NCBI GenBank assembly: GCA_002050465.1
Contig: MWYX01000054.1
Coordinates: forward strand, 1-36,105
Direction: 5' to 3'
From: Chitinophagales bacterium 65-1
GTDB lineage: Bacteria > Bacteroidota > Bacteroidia > Chitinophagales > Chitinophagaceae
Length of the DNA: 36,105 bases
A model generated the notes under the pieces. It searched no databases. It was not told where the DNA came from and was given only the letters and a program-made list of their open reading frames with translations. The translations under genes and the position numbers were made by a program. Positions 1 to 9,500 of the stretch are shown here, in pieces. Position 1 is the stretch's first letter, and each line of letters opens with the position of its first letter.

Positions 1-131
1 GTTGTATACATTTGGTGAGATGCATATCTGTGCAAGAAGAACGAATGAAAAAATAAAGAGAAAAACCAGTGGCAAAGAAAAAATATAATTATGGTTAGCA
101 TGCTTATCTTTTAATAGTGTAACTTACGTTT

Positions 132-150
132 AAATCCTCATATAGGATTT
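132..150. repeat. Small perfect inverted repeat downstream of the polX remnant
   Basis: AAATCCT and AGGATTT flank a 5-base loop (CATAT). It lies 55 bases past the stop of the polX remnant, so it could be an old terminator, but neither strand has a convincing T-run after the stem. The word also resembles the right arm of the inverted repeat at 5620-5641, so it may be a relic of the same intergenic repeat family. The rest of 1-204 shows nothing I can call, apart from one isolated TACATTTG box. Confidence 0.35.
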
Positions 151-204
151 ACCTGGAATAATGTTTAACTTATTACAAAAAATTTAGCTATCTGAAAATC
201 AGTT

Positions 205-465
205 TTACAGAGCAAATGTATCATCTTTTTCCCTTTCTTTAATATACGCTTCAAACTCTTCCAAATTAAAACTGCTTACATTTTTATTTTTGGTAACACC
301 TCCTTTTTGTGCTGCATATATTCCATATTTTATATAATCAAACTCCGGTATTAAATGGGCATTAGGGGTAATAGAAATAAGTACATTTTTTTCTAAACAA
401 TAATCAATAAATCTCCAATCAATATCCAGCCTGGGGGGTTGCTTATCAGCGGGAACCTCACTCAA
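205..465 (-). pseudogene. polX: 3' remnant of polX (DNA polymerase/PHP exonuclease X), C-terminal end only
   Basis: The open frame gives 86 residues from a TTG. From PPRLDIDWRFIDYCLEK (about residue 10) to the end it reads like the extreme C-terminus of the PHP domain of bacterial PolX (known family end: RLDLDWR, SINPDAH, KYG, ARKGG). Full PolX is about 570 residues, so nucleotidyltransferase, helix-hairpin-helix and most PHP segments are missing. The frame upstream closes at a TAA about 45 bases before the TTG with no PolX-like sequence. The usual metal-ligand motif D-A-H reads N-A-H here, consistent with loss of selection. No good start or ribosome site is visible. I infer a deletion relic; a short expressed protein is possible but unlikely. 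Confidence 0.68.
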
Positions 466-544
466 CTGTTGCGGCAGTTGCTGAATTGCTGATCTGCCAT
501 AAAATAATTATCTACCCGCATACAAAAATTCTTCTTTACCAACT

Positions 545-2194
545 TTATTTATTTATTCTCACCCTTCTTAATTCTAATAAATTTAATCCGTTTGCTATAA
601 ATCCGGTAACATGTGGATGTACAAGATGCACAACCATATCATACCATAAAGGCACTACCGGTGCATCTTCTATAACATACCTATCCGCATCCTGGTAAAT
701 TATATTTCTGAGAGAATCATTTTTCTCCGCCAATGCTTTTTCATACAAGGCATCAAACGCAGGGTTTTTATACCTGGTATAATTTGGCGGAGCAGGATTT
801 TTACTATAGAATACACTTAAGTAATTTTCTGCATCAGGATAATCTGCTATCCAGCTGCCCCGAAAAAATAATGCCTGCGATTTAGATGTTTGCTCAAGCA
901 ATAGACTTTTTTGAATAGCCTCTACCTGAACTTTAATACCGATCTGTTGTAATTCATTGGCAATATAACTTCCAAGGTCAGCATACTGCGGAATGGTTAA
1001 TAATTTTATTCGTGGCAAACCTTCGCCATTTGGATACCCTGCTTCTTTTAATAACTGCAGGGCCTTAGTTTGGTTATAAAGATAGCCCTTTACTTTAATT
1101 GAATCAAAGGAAGGAAGCCCCGCAGGAACAAAGCCGCTTTCTGCTGCAATGCCTATTGAATTGCGAACGTATAACATCATTTTTTTTCTGTCAATTCCAT
1201 AATTAATTGCCTGGCGTAATTTTTTATTTCGTAAGGGAGAATTTTTTAAAAGATCGTTTGTACTATCAAATAAAATTCCCAGGTATTCAATATTTAAATA
1301 AGGATGTTTTTGCAATATTATTTTTCCCTCCCATTCTTTTCTTAATTCTCCTTTTTTAGTTAATACTTCATCTTTAAAAGAGACATCAATATCATTTATA
1401 AAATCCAACCTCTTCTGTTGAAATTCTAAAAATTCGGTTGCCTTATTATCATAAAAAGTAATCTTTATTCCATCAAGATAAGGAAGTGGCTCCCCGGTAC
1501 TATCCTTTTCAAAATATTTTATATTTTTTGTAAGAATTAATGCCTGGCCTTCTTCCCATGCTATAAATTGAAATGGGCCGGTACCACAGGGATGACTACG
1601 AAAATCTTTGCCATATTTGTTAACCACTTCCTGCGGAACAACTGAACAATATTGCATACTTAAAATACCGAGAATAGGATTGAATGGTTTTAATAATTTT
1701 AATTGAAAAGTAGTATCATCAATTGCTCTGAATCCTTCTGCAGTATCTATCCTATCATTAAAAATCCATGCACCACTGCTTGCAACATTTTTATCAATAA
1801 TTCTTTTAAAACTATATTCAACATCGCTGGCTGTCATCAATCTTCCTTTACCATTAACAAATGCATCATTATCATGAAATACAACATCATTCCGAAGGTG
1901 GAAAGTAAAGGTTAAATTATCCGCAGAAATCTCCCACGACTTTGCAAGTGAGGGAACCATATTTAGATTATTATCAGTCTCTACCAATGTATTATATATT
2001 TGGTGAGCAGCCCACATTACAGATTGACTCTTTGCAAATGCAGGATCAAGCGTAGCAATACCTGAAGACTCGTTGTAATGGAAAATATTTTTGTTACGAT
2101 TTGGTTTAGAACACGAACCGAGGATATATAATGCAATAATACATGCACATAATTTATGGAAAGTTACCAGGTAATTATGATTTCTTTTTGGCAT
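545..2194 (-). CDS. ABC transporter substrate-binding lipoprotein, family 5 (oligopeptide/dipeptide type)
   Basis: This 549-residue protein should bind peptides or similar small ligands outside the inner membrane and hand them to an ABC permease. A lipoprotein signal ends in LGSC (Cys28 lipidated). The mature part has the family-5 layout: TLDPAFAKS and YNTLVETD near the start, SWEISADNLTFTFHLRNDVVFHD (first lobe entry), GTGPFQF around residue 205, the RQAINYGIDRKKM hinge region around 330, then SWIADYPDAENYLSVFYS near 450. Length is typical. No permease or ATPase gene is adjacent, so it is an orphan here and its partners must be elsewhere. It is divergent from the M1 peptidase, with only 43 bases between starts. 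Family call firm; ligand unknown. Confidence 0.88.
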   Translation of the reverse strand: MPKRNHNYLVTFHKLCACIIALYILGSCSKPNRNKNIFHYNESSGIATLDPAFAKSQSVMWAAHQIYNTLVETDNNLNMVPSLAKSWEISADNLTFTFHLRNDVVFHDNDAFVNGKGRLMTASDVEYSFKRIIDKNVASSGAWIFNDRIDTAEGFRAIDDTTFQLKLLKPFNPILGILSMQYCSVVPQEVVNKYGKDFRSHPCGTGPFQFIAWEEGQALILTKNIKYFEKDSTGEPLPYLDGIKITFYDNKATEFLEFQQKRLDFINDIDVSFKDEVLTKKGELRKEWEGKIILQKHPYLNIEYLGILFDSTNDLLKNSPLRNKKLRQAINYGIDRKKMMLYVRNSIGIAAESGFVPAGLPSFDSIKVKGYLYNQTKALQLLKEAGYPNGEGLPRIKLLTIPQYADLGSYIANELQQIGIKVQVEAIQKSLLLEQTSKSQALFFRGSWIADYPDAENYLSVFYSKNPAPPNYTRYKNPAFDALYEKALAEKNDSLRNIIYQDADRYVIEDAPVVPLWYDMVVHLVHPHVTGFIANGLNLLELRRVRINK

Positions 2195-2225
2195 GTTTAT
2201 AAAATGTAATTTAAATTTAGTTTTT

Positions 2226-2254
2226 CAAAACTATGATATGAGAAAAATTTCAAT
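2226..2254 (-). promoter_or_regulatory. Putative Bacteroidota promoter for the substrate-binding protein
   Basis: On the minus strand an exact -7 box TAGTTTTG (2233-2226) is preceded by TTG at 2253-2251 with a 17-base spacer, fitting the TTTG / TAnnTTTG pattern of the Bacteroidota primary sigma factor. It would start transcription about 25 bases before the ATG at 2194. The -33 element lies inside the signal-peptide codons of the divergent M1 gene. Confidence 0.42.
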
Positions 2255-3905
2255 CTTTTTATTTTTTATTTTTTATTCCTCTGTTTCAATTGGCCAATTC
2301 ACATATGCGGATACTTTGCGTGGAAGTAATGGGCCTGATAGAAATTGGTGGGATGTGCTGCATTATGATATTATTTTCAAACCAAATATGGAAAATAAAA
2401 CACTGCAAGGGATAGTTAATATACTTTTTAAAACAAATAGAGGTGGAAATAAAACCATGCAAATTGATTTACAGGATCCTTTAATTATTGACAGCATAAG
2501 TTTTGAGAATAACAAGGTTGATTTTAAAAAAATTGACATAAATACCTGGTCGTTATATTTAAAAGGTATTGAACCTAAATTGTATATTGATCGTATTGAA
2601 GGAGGAAAAGGCATAACAACAAAACAGCAAACGATTACCATTTATTATCATGGCAAACCCAAAGAAGCAAAGAATCCACCGTGGGATGGAGGGATGATAT
2701 GGAAGAGGGATAAAAATAATAACCCATGGATAAGCATTGCCTGCCAAGGCTTGGGCGCAAGCGTTTGGTATCCTTGTAAAGATTACCAGGGTGATGAACC
2801 TGATAACGGAGCTGGTTTGAATGTTACCGTACCTGATACGCTCTTTGCCGTTGCCAATGGAAATTTAAAATCCGTTAAAAAAAATAATGATAAAACATTG
2901 ACTTATGAATGGGAGGTAAAAAATCCTATCAACAATTATAACATCATACCCTACATTGGTAAGTATATAAACTTTAAGGAGATTTATAATGGCGAAAAAG
3001 GGAATCTTGAAATGAATTATTGGGTGCTTGAGTACAATCTGGAAAAAGCAAAAAAGCATTTTATAGAAGTGCCCAAAATGATGAAGGCATTTGAGTATTG
3101 GTTTGGCCCCTACCCTTTTTATGAAGATGGTTATAAATTAGTTGAAGCGCCTTTCCTTGGTATGGAACATCAAAGTGCAATTGCTTATGGAAATGATTAT
3201 CAAAATGGTTTTAAAGGCAGGGGAGACCTCTCAGGATCAGGTTGGGGAATGAAATGGGATTTTATGATAGTTCACGAAAGCGGTCATGAATGGTTTGGCA
3301 ATAACATTACTTCAAAAGATATTGCAGATATGTGGATCCACGAGAGCTTTACAGATTATTCAGAAACACTTTTTACGGAATATTATTTTGGGAAAAAGGC
3401 AGCCAATGAATATGTATCCGGATTAAGAAAAAATATCAGGAATGATAGACCGGTTATTGCCCCCTATGGTGTAAATAAAGAAGGAAGTACTGATATGTAT
3501 TATAAAGGTGCTAATATGTTGCATACTATTCGCCAGGTAATAAACAATGATGAAAAATTCAGGATGATTTTAAGAGGATTAAACAAAACCTTTTACCATC
3601 AAACTGTTACTACCAAACAGGTTGAAGATTATATCAATAAAAAATCTGGCAGGGATTTTTCAAAAGTATTTGACCAATATTTAAGAACTACTATGATACC
3701 CACACTGGAGTATAAAATAAAAAATGGAATACTTTCCTACCGTTGGATAAATGCGGTAAAAGGATTTAATATGCCGGTTAAAGTGGTGCTTACAAAAGAT
3801 CGGTACAGCTTTATTTACCCAACTGAAAATTTAAAACAAATCAATACCGGTAACAACGATTTAAAAGTTGATGATAATTTTTACATTTATTCCAAAAAAT
3901 TGTAG
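2238..3905 (+). CDS. Secreted M1-family zinc aminopeptidase
   Basis: This 555-residue protein carries the M1 (gluzincin) active site: HESGH at residues 346-350 with the third zinc ligand Glu369 in WIHESF, exactly 19 residues after the second His. The upstream substrate-binding loop reads LGMEHQSAIAYG (about 307-318), the M1 equivalent of GAMEN. A signal peptide (MRKISIFLFFIFYSSVSIGQ) supports export. I start at the ATG at 2238; the same frame is open from 2193 but that extension would bury the signal peptide. It is shorter than 850-residue PepN because the large C-terminal helical domain is absent, as in many Bacteroidota M1 enzymes. Role inferred: trimming amino-terminal residues from peptides in the periplasm, which suits the divergent peptide-binding lipoprotein. 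Confidence 0.9.
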   Translation: MRKISIFLFFIFYSSVSIGQFTYADTLRGSNGPDRNWWDVLHYDIIFKPNMENKTLQGIVNILFKTNRGGNKTMQIDLQDPLIIDSISFENNKVDFKKIDINTWSLYLKGIEPKLYIDRIEGGKGITTKQQTITIYYHGKPKEAKNPPWDGGMIWKRDKNNNPWISIACQGLGASVWYPCKDYQGDEPDNGAGLNVTVPDTLFAVANGNLKSVKKNNDKTLTYEWEVKNPINNYNIIPYIGKYINFKEIYNGEKGNLEMNYWVLEYNLEKAKKHFIEVPKMMKAFEYWFGPYPFYEDGYKLVEAPFLGMEHQSAIAYGNDYQNGFKGRGDLSGSGWGMKWDFMIVHESGHEWFGNNITSKDIADMWIHESFTDYSETLFTEYYFGKKAANEYVSGLRKNIRNDRPVIAPYGVNKEGSTDMYYKGANMLHTIRQVINNDEKFRMILRGLNKTFYHQTVTTKQVEDYINKKSGRDFSKVFDQYLRTTMIPTLEYKIKNGILSYRWINAVKGFNMPVKVVLTKDRYSFIYPTENLKQINTGNNDLKVDDNFYIYSKKL

Positions 3906-3960
3906 CTGATGGTACAAAACCACATTTACTTAATTTAGTTTAATTACCTTCTTTACCCCA

Positions 3961-4003
3961 CATACTTTATTTACTTTACATACTTTAGCTACTTATTTAC
4001 ATA
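3961..4003. repeat. Imperfect 9-bp tandem repeat before the flippase gene
   Basis: Successive 9-base words CATACTTTA, TTTACTTTA, CATACTTTA are followed by GCTACTTA and TTTACATA, ending 10 bases before the flippase ATG. The first and third words are identical. No TAnnTTTG box is evident nearby. A change in copy number would alter the spacing of the leader, but nothing in the sequence shows that this happens. Confidence 0.4.
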
Positions 4004-4013
4004 TTAACAACTC

Positions 4014-5525
4014 ATGTCCCAGATACGAAAACAAAGTATCGTTTCTACAATTTTTGTTTACCTGGGGTTTGCCATCGGCTTTCTTAACACCTATTTATTT
4101 ACCAGGATAGGTGCACCGTTTTTACCTTCTGAATATGGTCTTACTCAAATTTTTATCGCAGTAGGTAACCTCATGTTCGCTTTTTCCAATATGGGTATGA
4201 CGGCTGTTATGTATAAATTTTATCCGTATTATAAAGATAATCTTCAAAAAAAGAAAAATGACCTGCTTACATGGGCTTTGATAATGTGTATAATTGGTTT
4301 TATTCTGGTGATGATCTTCGGATTTATTTTTAAAGATCTTGTAATTAGGAAATTCAGTGCAAACTCTCCGGAATTTGTACAATATTATTTTTGGATTTTT
4401 CCATTTGGTTTTTCAATACTCTTATTTTCCATATTTGAAGTATATGCCTGGAATTTAAAAAAATCTATCGTTACAACTTTTTGTAGGGAAATTTTATTCC
4501 GTGTACTCACAACAATTCTGATCTTTATTTTATCGTTCGGGATCATTGATTCATTTGATACATTTATAAAACTATATGCATTTACCTATGGCATTGTTGC
4601 CATTGCCTTACTTATTTATTTATTATCCAGGGGACAATTAAAAATCAGCTTTACCATAAGCCGTGTTACAAAAAAATTTTATAAAAAGATACTGTCGTTT
4701 GCAACCCTTATTTATTTTGGCGGGCTTGTTTATATGATAGCGCAGTTTATTGAAACGCTCGTAATCATGTCAGTAATTGGAACCGGAGCAGCTGGTATTT
4801 TTGCATTAGCCAGTGTGATATCGGGATTAGTACAGGCACCACAAAGAGGCGCTATAGCAGCAGCTTTACCTGTTTTATCCAAAGCATGGAAAGATAAGGA
4901 TCATACCAAAATAAATTTAATTTATCAACGGTCAGGCATCAACCTTTTAATTGCTTCTTTAGGTGTATTTCTTATAGTATGGCTTAGTTATGAAGATGCG
5001 GTAAATGTGTTTGGCTTAAAACCAGCCTATCTTCAATCTGAATGGGTATTCTTTTTTATTGGTCTTGCTAAAATTGTAGATTTGGGCACCGGTGTAAATG
5101 CACAAATAATTGGTACCTCTATACATTGGAGGTTTGAATTTTTTTCAGGAATAATTTTACTTTCACTGGCGTTACCATTAAATTATTTCTTAGTAAAAGA
5201 ATTTGGGATTATCGGTGCAGCATATGCACACCTTATTTCGTTTAGTGCTTATAATGCTATTAGAATAATCTTTTTGAAGAGAAAATTTAATATGCAGCCT
5301 TTTAGTACTAAAACTGCCTATGCCATTGTATTGGCTTTTGTAGCATATACTATTTGCTATTACTCATTCATAAATCTTTATGGATTAGCAGGAATAGTTG
5401 TAAAAAGTCTGGCTTTTTTAGTTCTTTATGGAGGTAGTGTAATTTATTTTAAATTATCGCCTGATGTATTGCCAGTATGGGAAATAATACAAACTAAAGC
5501 AGGAATTAGAAAAAAGAACTTCTGA
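4014..5525 (+). CDS. Polysaccharide flippase-like membrane protein (MOP/Wzx superfamily)
   Basis: A 503-residue, very hydrophobic protein with about 12-14 membrane helices and the N-terminal pattern of lipid-linked oligosaccharide flippases (IRKQSIVSTIFVYLGFAIGFLNTYLFTR, then PSEYGLTQIFIAVGNLMFAFSNMGM). The repeat-like mid segment GTGAAGIFALASVISGLVQAPQRG resembles the start of the second six-helix half. Such proteins move undecaprenyl-linked sugars across the inner membrane for surface polysaccharide assembly. No glycosyltransferase or polymerase genes flank it, so the polymer it serves cannot be inferred, and it is not part of a visible polysaccharide locus. The stop codon lies inside the left arm of an inverted repeat. 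A different lipid substrate is possible. Confidence 0.85.
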   Translation: MSQIRKQSIVSTIFVYLGFAIGFLNTYLFTRIGAPFLPSEYGLTQIFIAVGNLMFAFSNMGMTAVMYKFYPYYKDNLQKKKNDLLTWALIMCIIGFILVMIFGFIFKDLVIRKFSANSPEFVQYYFWIFPFGFSILLFSIFEVYAWNLKKSIVTTFCREILFRVLTTILIFILSFGIIDSFDTFIKLYAFTYGIVAIALLIYLLSRGQLKISFTISRVTKKFYKKILSFATLIYFGGLVYMIAQFIETLVIMSVIGTGAAGIFALASVISGLVQAPQRGAIAAALPVLSKAWKDKDHTKINLIYQRSGINLLIASLGVFLIVWLSYEDAVNVFGLKPAYLQSEWVFFFIGLAKIVDLGTGVNAQIIGTSIHWRFEFFSGIILLSLALPLNYFLVKEFGIIGAAYAHLISFSAYNAIRIIFLKRKFNMQPFSTKTAYAIVLAFVAYTICYYSFINLYGLAGIVVKSLAFLVLYGGSVIYFKLSPDVLPVWEIIQTKAGIRKKNF

Positions 5526-5641
5526 ACCATGATTCAGAGATTATAAGATTAAAAGGAAACAAAATAATTTAAGGGAGATTGTTTGCTCCAGATTATTTAA
5601 AGATTTGGACGGTTGGCCCAATCCTATAAATCCTGGTTCAG
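5522..5641. repeat. Imperfect long inverted repeat between convergent genes
   Basis: The left arm at 5522-5550 begins CTGAACCATGATT and later has TATAAGATT. The reverse complement of 5620-5641 begins CTGAACCAGGATT and ends TATAGGATT, so 12 of the first 13 bases match, followed by a second matching block after a 7-base insertion. The arms bracket about 70 bases and lie between convergent stops. I read it as a degenerate intergenic repeat that may also act as a two-way terminator. The left arm overlaps the flippase stop codon. Confidence 0.5.
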
Positions 5642-5645
5642 ACTA

Positions 5646-6284
5646 TTATTGATTTATTCTTCCCCCACCAATAAACTTTTTAGCATAATAATTATCATCA
5701 AGGTTGCTTATTACTACTCCATTGCTTGATGATGAATGAACAAAACGATTATTGGCAAGGTAAACACCAACATGAGATACACCACCACGGGTATTAAAAA
5801 AAACAAGGTCACCTGCCAACAACTCATCTTTTTTTACACGCTCACAAATTTTATATTGCTCTCTTGCTGTTCGTGGTAAACTGAAAGAATAAATAGAAGA
5901 TAATAATGTACCACTGAAAGCACTGCAGTCAACCCCCTTTTTAGTAGTTCCCCCCATCCTATACCGTGTACCATACCATTCTTCAATAAACCTTAAAAGC
6001 CTTGGATCGCTTAATGTTTCAACCTCCACATCTAACATTATCGCATATTTAAATTGTATTCCGGATATGGTCTCAATATTATTCCCGATTGTAGTTTTAG
6101 CAGTAGAAGAATTGGTATTTGAGGAGATCGTAAATTCCTGGGTAGGAAAGCGAATATTATTTATAAAATTTATAGCAAGAAGTTTTTGTGCGTTAACAAT
6201 TTTTAAAATATTTGCTGAAATTTGAGCCTTTATACCTGTACCACATGCAAATAGCAGGGTAAATAATACTACCACATTTTTCAT
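5646..6284 (-). CDS. Secreted NlpC/P60-family cell-wall peptidase
   Basis: 212 residues from the ATG at 6284; an ATG 21 bases upstream is in frame but would extend the signal peptide awkwardly. The C-terminal half holds the NlpC/P60 cysteine peptidase site: Cys120 in GVDCSAF, His171 in VSHVGVYL and His183 in RFVHSSS, in the usual order and spacing, plus the GDLVFF strand before the first His. This family cleaves peptide cross-bridges of peptidoglycan, usually gamma-D-glutamyl-diamino acid bonds. The N-terminal 100 residues show no domain I recognise. Cys14 in LLFAC could be a lipobox, or cleavage may occur after GIKA, so anchoring is undecided. It is divergent from dnaE. Confidence 0.88.
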   Translation of the reverse strand: MKNVVVLFTLLFACGTGIKAQISANILKIVNAQKLLAINFINNIRFPTQEFTISSNTNSSTAKTTIGNNIETISGIQFKYAIMLDVEVETLSDPRLLRFIEEWYGTRYRMGGTTKKGVDCSAFSGTLLSSIYSFSLPRTAREQYKICERVKKDELLAGDLVFFNTRGGVSHVGVYLANNRFVHSSSSNGVVISNLDDNYYAKKFIGGGRINQ

Positions 6285-6357
6285 GCTTATTAGATTTTGT
6301 AACATACACGTGGGAAGACGTATATGCAGGGTTTAAAAGTATTTTCTTAAGCGTTGA

Positions 6358-6388
6358 CAAAAGTAAAGTGACATATTGTTATAAACAA
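6358..6388 (-). promoter_or_regulatory. Putative Bacteroidota promoter for the NlpC/P60 gene
   Basis: Minus-strand TACTTTTG (6365-6358) matches the TAnnTTTG box exactly, with TTG at 6388-6386 and a 20-base spacer. It predicts a leader of about 65 bases to the ATG at 6284, and this long leader is one reason to prefer that start only tentatively. Confidence 0.42.
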
Positions 6389-6521
6389 CCTAACATAGGA
6401 ATTACGTCCTTTGCAGGCATTGTAGCAACAAAATAAGTTAGTCGTGTTCATGGGGAAAAATGTAAAAATTCCCGCTTATGTTTTCACGATATTTGCAGAA
6501 ATATTTTTGAAATAAATATCT

Positions 6522-9500
6522 ATGAAGTTCTCCCATCTGCATGTTCATACACAATTCTCTTTGCTGGATGGTGCCGCATCAATAAAAAACTTATACAGTA
6601 AAGCAATTGCAGATGGAATGCCCGCAGTAGCAATTTCTGATCATGGGAATATGTTTGGTGTATTTGAATTTGTAAAGCAGGCATATAACCATAAAAATGA
6701 AGATGGCTCTTTAAAAGTAAAACCCATTGTAGGCTGCGAATTTTACATTACAGAGAACAGACATAAAAAACAATTCAGTAAAGAAGATAAAGATCCGCGC
6801 CATCACCAGATACTGCTGGCAAAAAACGAAACAGGTTATAAAAATTTAGTTAAGCTAACCTCTGCAGGATACATAGAAGGTATGTATTCAAAATATCCAA
6901 GGATTGACAAAGAATTAATTCATAAACATCATGAAGGGTTAATTGCCACCACCTGTTGTTTGGGTGCATTGGTACCGCAAACAATTTTAAAAAAAGGAGA
7001 AGAAGAAGCAGAGAATGAATTTAAATGGTGGCTTAATATTTTTCAAAAAGATTATTATGTGGAACTGCAAAGGCATGGCATACCTGATCAGGATAAAGTG
7101 AACCTGGTATTATTGAAATTTGCAAAACAATATGGAGTAAAAGTTATTGCCAGCAATGATTCACATTATGTAGATGAAAAAGATTTTAATGCTCATGATA
7201 TTTTACTTTGTATTAACACCGGGGAAAAGCAATCTACACCTGCATTGAGAGAATTTACAGATGATGACGTATCAATAAAGAATAAACGTTTTGCATTTCC
7301 TAACAATCAGTTCTATTTTAAGAACACGGCAGAAATGCAGTCAGTGTTTGATGATATTGGCGAAGCGTTGGATAATACAAATGAAATAGTTGATAAGATT
7401 GATGTGCTTGATCTGAAGAGAGATATTTTATTACCACACTTTACTGTGCCAAAAGAATTTAACTCGCAGGATGAATACCTGGAGCATCTTACATGGACCG
7501 GAGCAAAGGAACGATATAAAGAGCTGACCCCTGAAATTGAAGAGCGTTTGAACTTTGAATTGTTTACTATTAAAACAATGGGTTTTGCCGGTTACTTTTT
7601 AATTGTTAGTGATTTTATTATAGCCGGAAAAAAAATGGGTGTATTTGTTGGCCCCGGCCGTGGCTCGGCTGCAGGTTCTGTGGTTGCCTATTGTATAGGC
7701 ATTACCAATATTGATCCTATAAAATATAATCTCCTTTTCGAAAGGTTTTTAAATCCTGACCGTAAATCAATGCCGGATATTGATACGGATTTTGATGATG
7801 AGGGGCGACAGAAAGTGTTAAATTATGTTGTAGAAAAATATGGAAAGAACCAGGTAGCCCAGATTATTACTTATGGCACCATGGCCGCAAAAATGAGTAT
7901 TAAAGATGTTGCCCGTGTAATGGATCTTCCGTTACCGGAGAGTAATGCGTTGGCAAAGCTTGTACCTGACCGCCCCGGTACATCTTTGCGAAGGGTGTTG
8001 CAGGCACCCCTTACAGGAGAAAAGTCTTTGCAGGAGGAAGGTGTAGGAAGTGATGATCTTGAAAATATAAAAAAGCTCAGGGAGATATATAAAGGAAATG
8101 ATATGCAGGCGAAAGTGTTGCATGAAGCTGAAATTTTAGAGGGTTCTGTTCGGAATACAGGTATACATGCATCGGCCATTATTATTGCACCGAAAGATCT
8201 TACGGAATTAATCCCTGTTGCCTGTTCAAAAGACTCTGATTTATGGCTTACCCAAATTGATGGAAATAATATTGAGTCAGCTGGTGTTTTAAAAATGGAT
8301 TTTTTGGGTTTAAGAACCTTGAGCATTTTGAAAACAGCTTTACATCTTATCAAACAAAATCATGGAGTAGTTATTGATCTGGATACACTTTCATTAGATG
8401 ATGAACCAACCTATAAGCTTTACCAGCGTGCTGATACCAATGGAACTTTCCAGTTTGAAAGTGTGGGAATGCAAAAACACTTGAGGGAGCTTAAGCCAGA
8501 TACCTTTAACGATCTTATTGCAATGAATGCCTTGTTTCGTCCGGGGCCAATGTTATATATCCCAAGTTATATTGAACGCAAGCATGGAAGGGAGCCGATA
8601 AATTATGATCTCCCTGAAATGGAGGAGATATTGAAAGATACCTATGGCATCACGGTTTACCAGGAGCAGGTGATGTTGCTTTCTCAAATGCTTGCCAACT
8701 TTAGCAAAGGCGATGCAGATGTTTTGCGTAAGGCAATGGGTAAAAAACAACGTTCTGTTCTTGCACAGATGAAAGAGCAGTTCATTAAAGGTGGAACTGC
8801 GAATGGCCACTCTGCAGAAAAGTTAGAAAAAATTTGGCATGACTGGGAAGCATTTGCACAGTACGCATTTAATAAATCCCACTCTACCTGTTATGCATTG
8901 GTTGCTTATCAAACTGCTTATTTAAAAGCGCATTATCCCAGTGAATATATGGCTGCAGTGTTAAACCATTCAGGCAGTATTGAAAAGATCACTTTCTTTA
9001 TGGAAGAATGCAAGCGCATGGGTTTGAAAGTACTGGGGCCGGATATTAATGAATCACAAAAAGGTTTTGCTGTAAATAAAAAAGGAGAGATACGATTCGG
9101 ATTTAGTGGGATGAAAGGTGTGGGCGAAGCTGCAATAGAAGGTATTATTGAAGAAAGAGATAAACGTGGACACTTCTCATCCATTTATGATCTCATTAAA
9201 AGAGTAAATCAAAGAACAGTAAATAAAAAATCATTGGAAAGTCTTGCCTACGCAGGTGCTTTTGATTGTTTTAATAATATTCATCGGGCACAATATTTTT
9301 ATATAGCTCCCGGTGATAATGCAAATGGGCTGGAAAAAATAATCCGGTTCGGAAATCAATACCAGGCACAATTGAGCAGCAGTTCAAATACTTTGTTTGG
9401 TGATCTGCAAATGGAGGAAGTTAATCCGCCAAAATTGTATGAATGCGAGCAATGGCCCTTAATAAAATTATTGGATCATGAAAAAGATGTTATTGGCATA

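Noticed and set aside
7-14. Exact TACATTTG box at the left edge
   Set aside because: Its -33 region is outside the window and no plus-strand gene follows.
486-698. 70-codon plus-strand frame over the end of the substrate-binding protein
   Set aside because: It is antisense to a clear gene and has a low-complexity shadow composition.
2193-2237. Extension of the M1 peptidase to an ATG at 2193
   Set aside because: It would put 15 extra residues before a normal signal peptide and overlap the divergent gene's start.
7871-8353. 160-codon minus-strand open frame inside dnaE
   Set aside because: It is antisense to the polymerase palm and fingers, whose motifs are intact; it has no recognisable family and no start signal, so it is a coding shadow.
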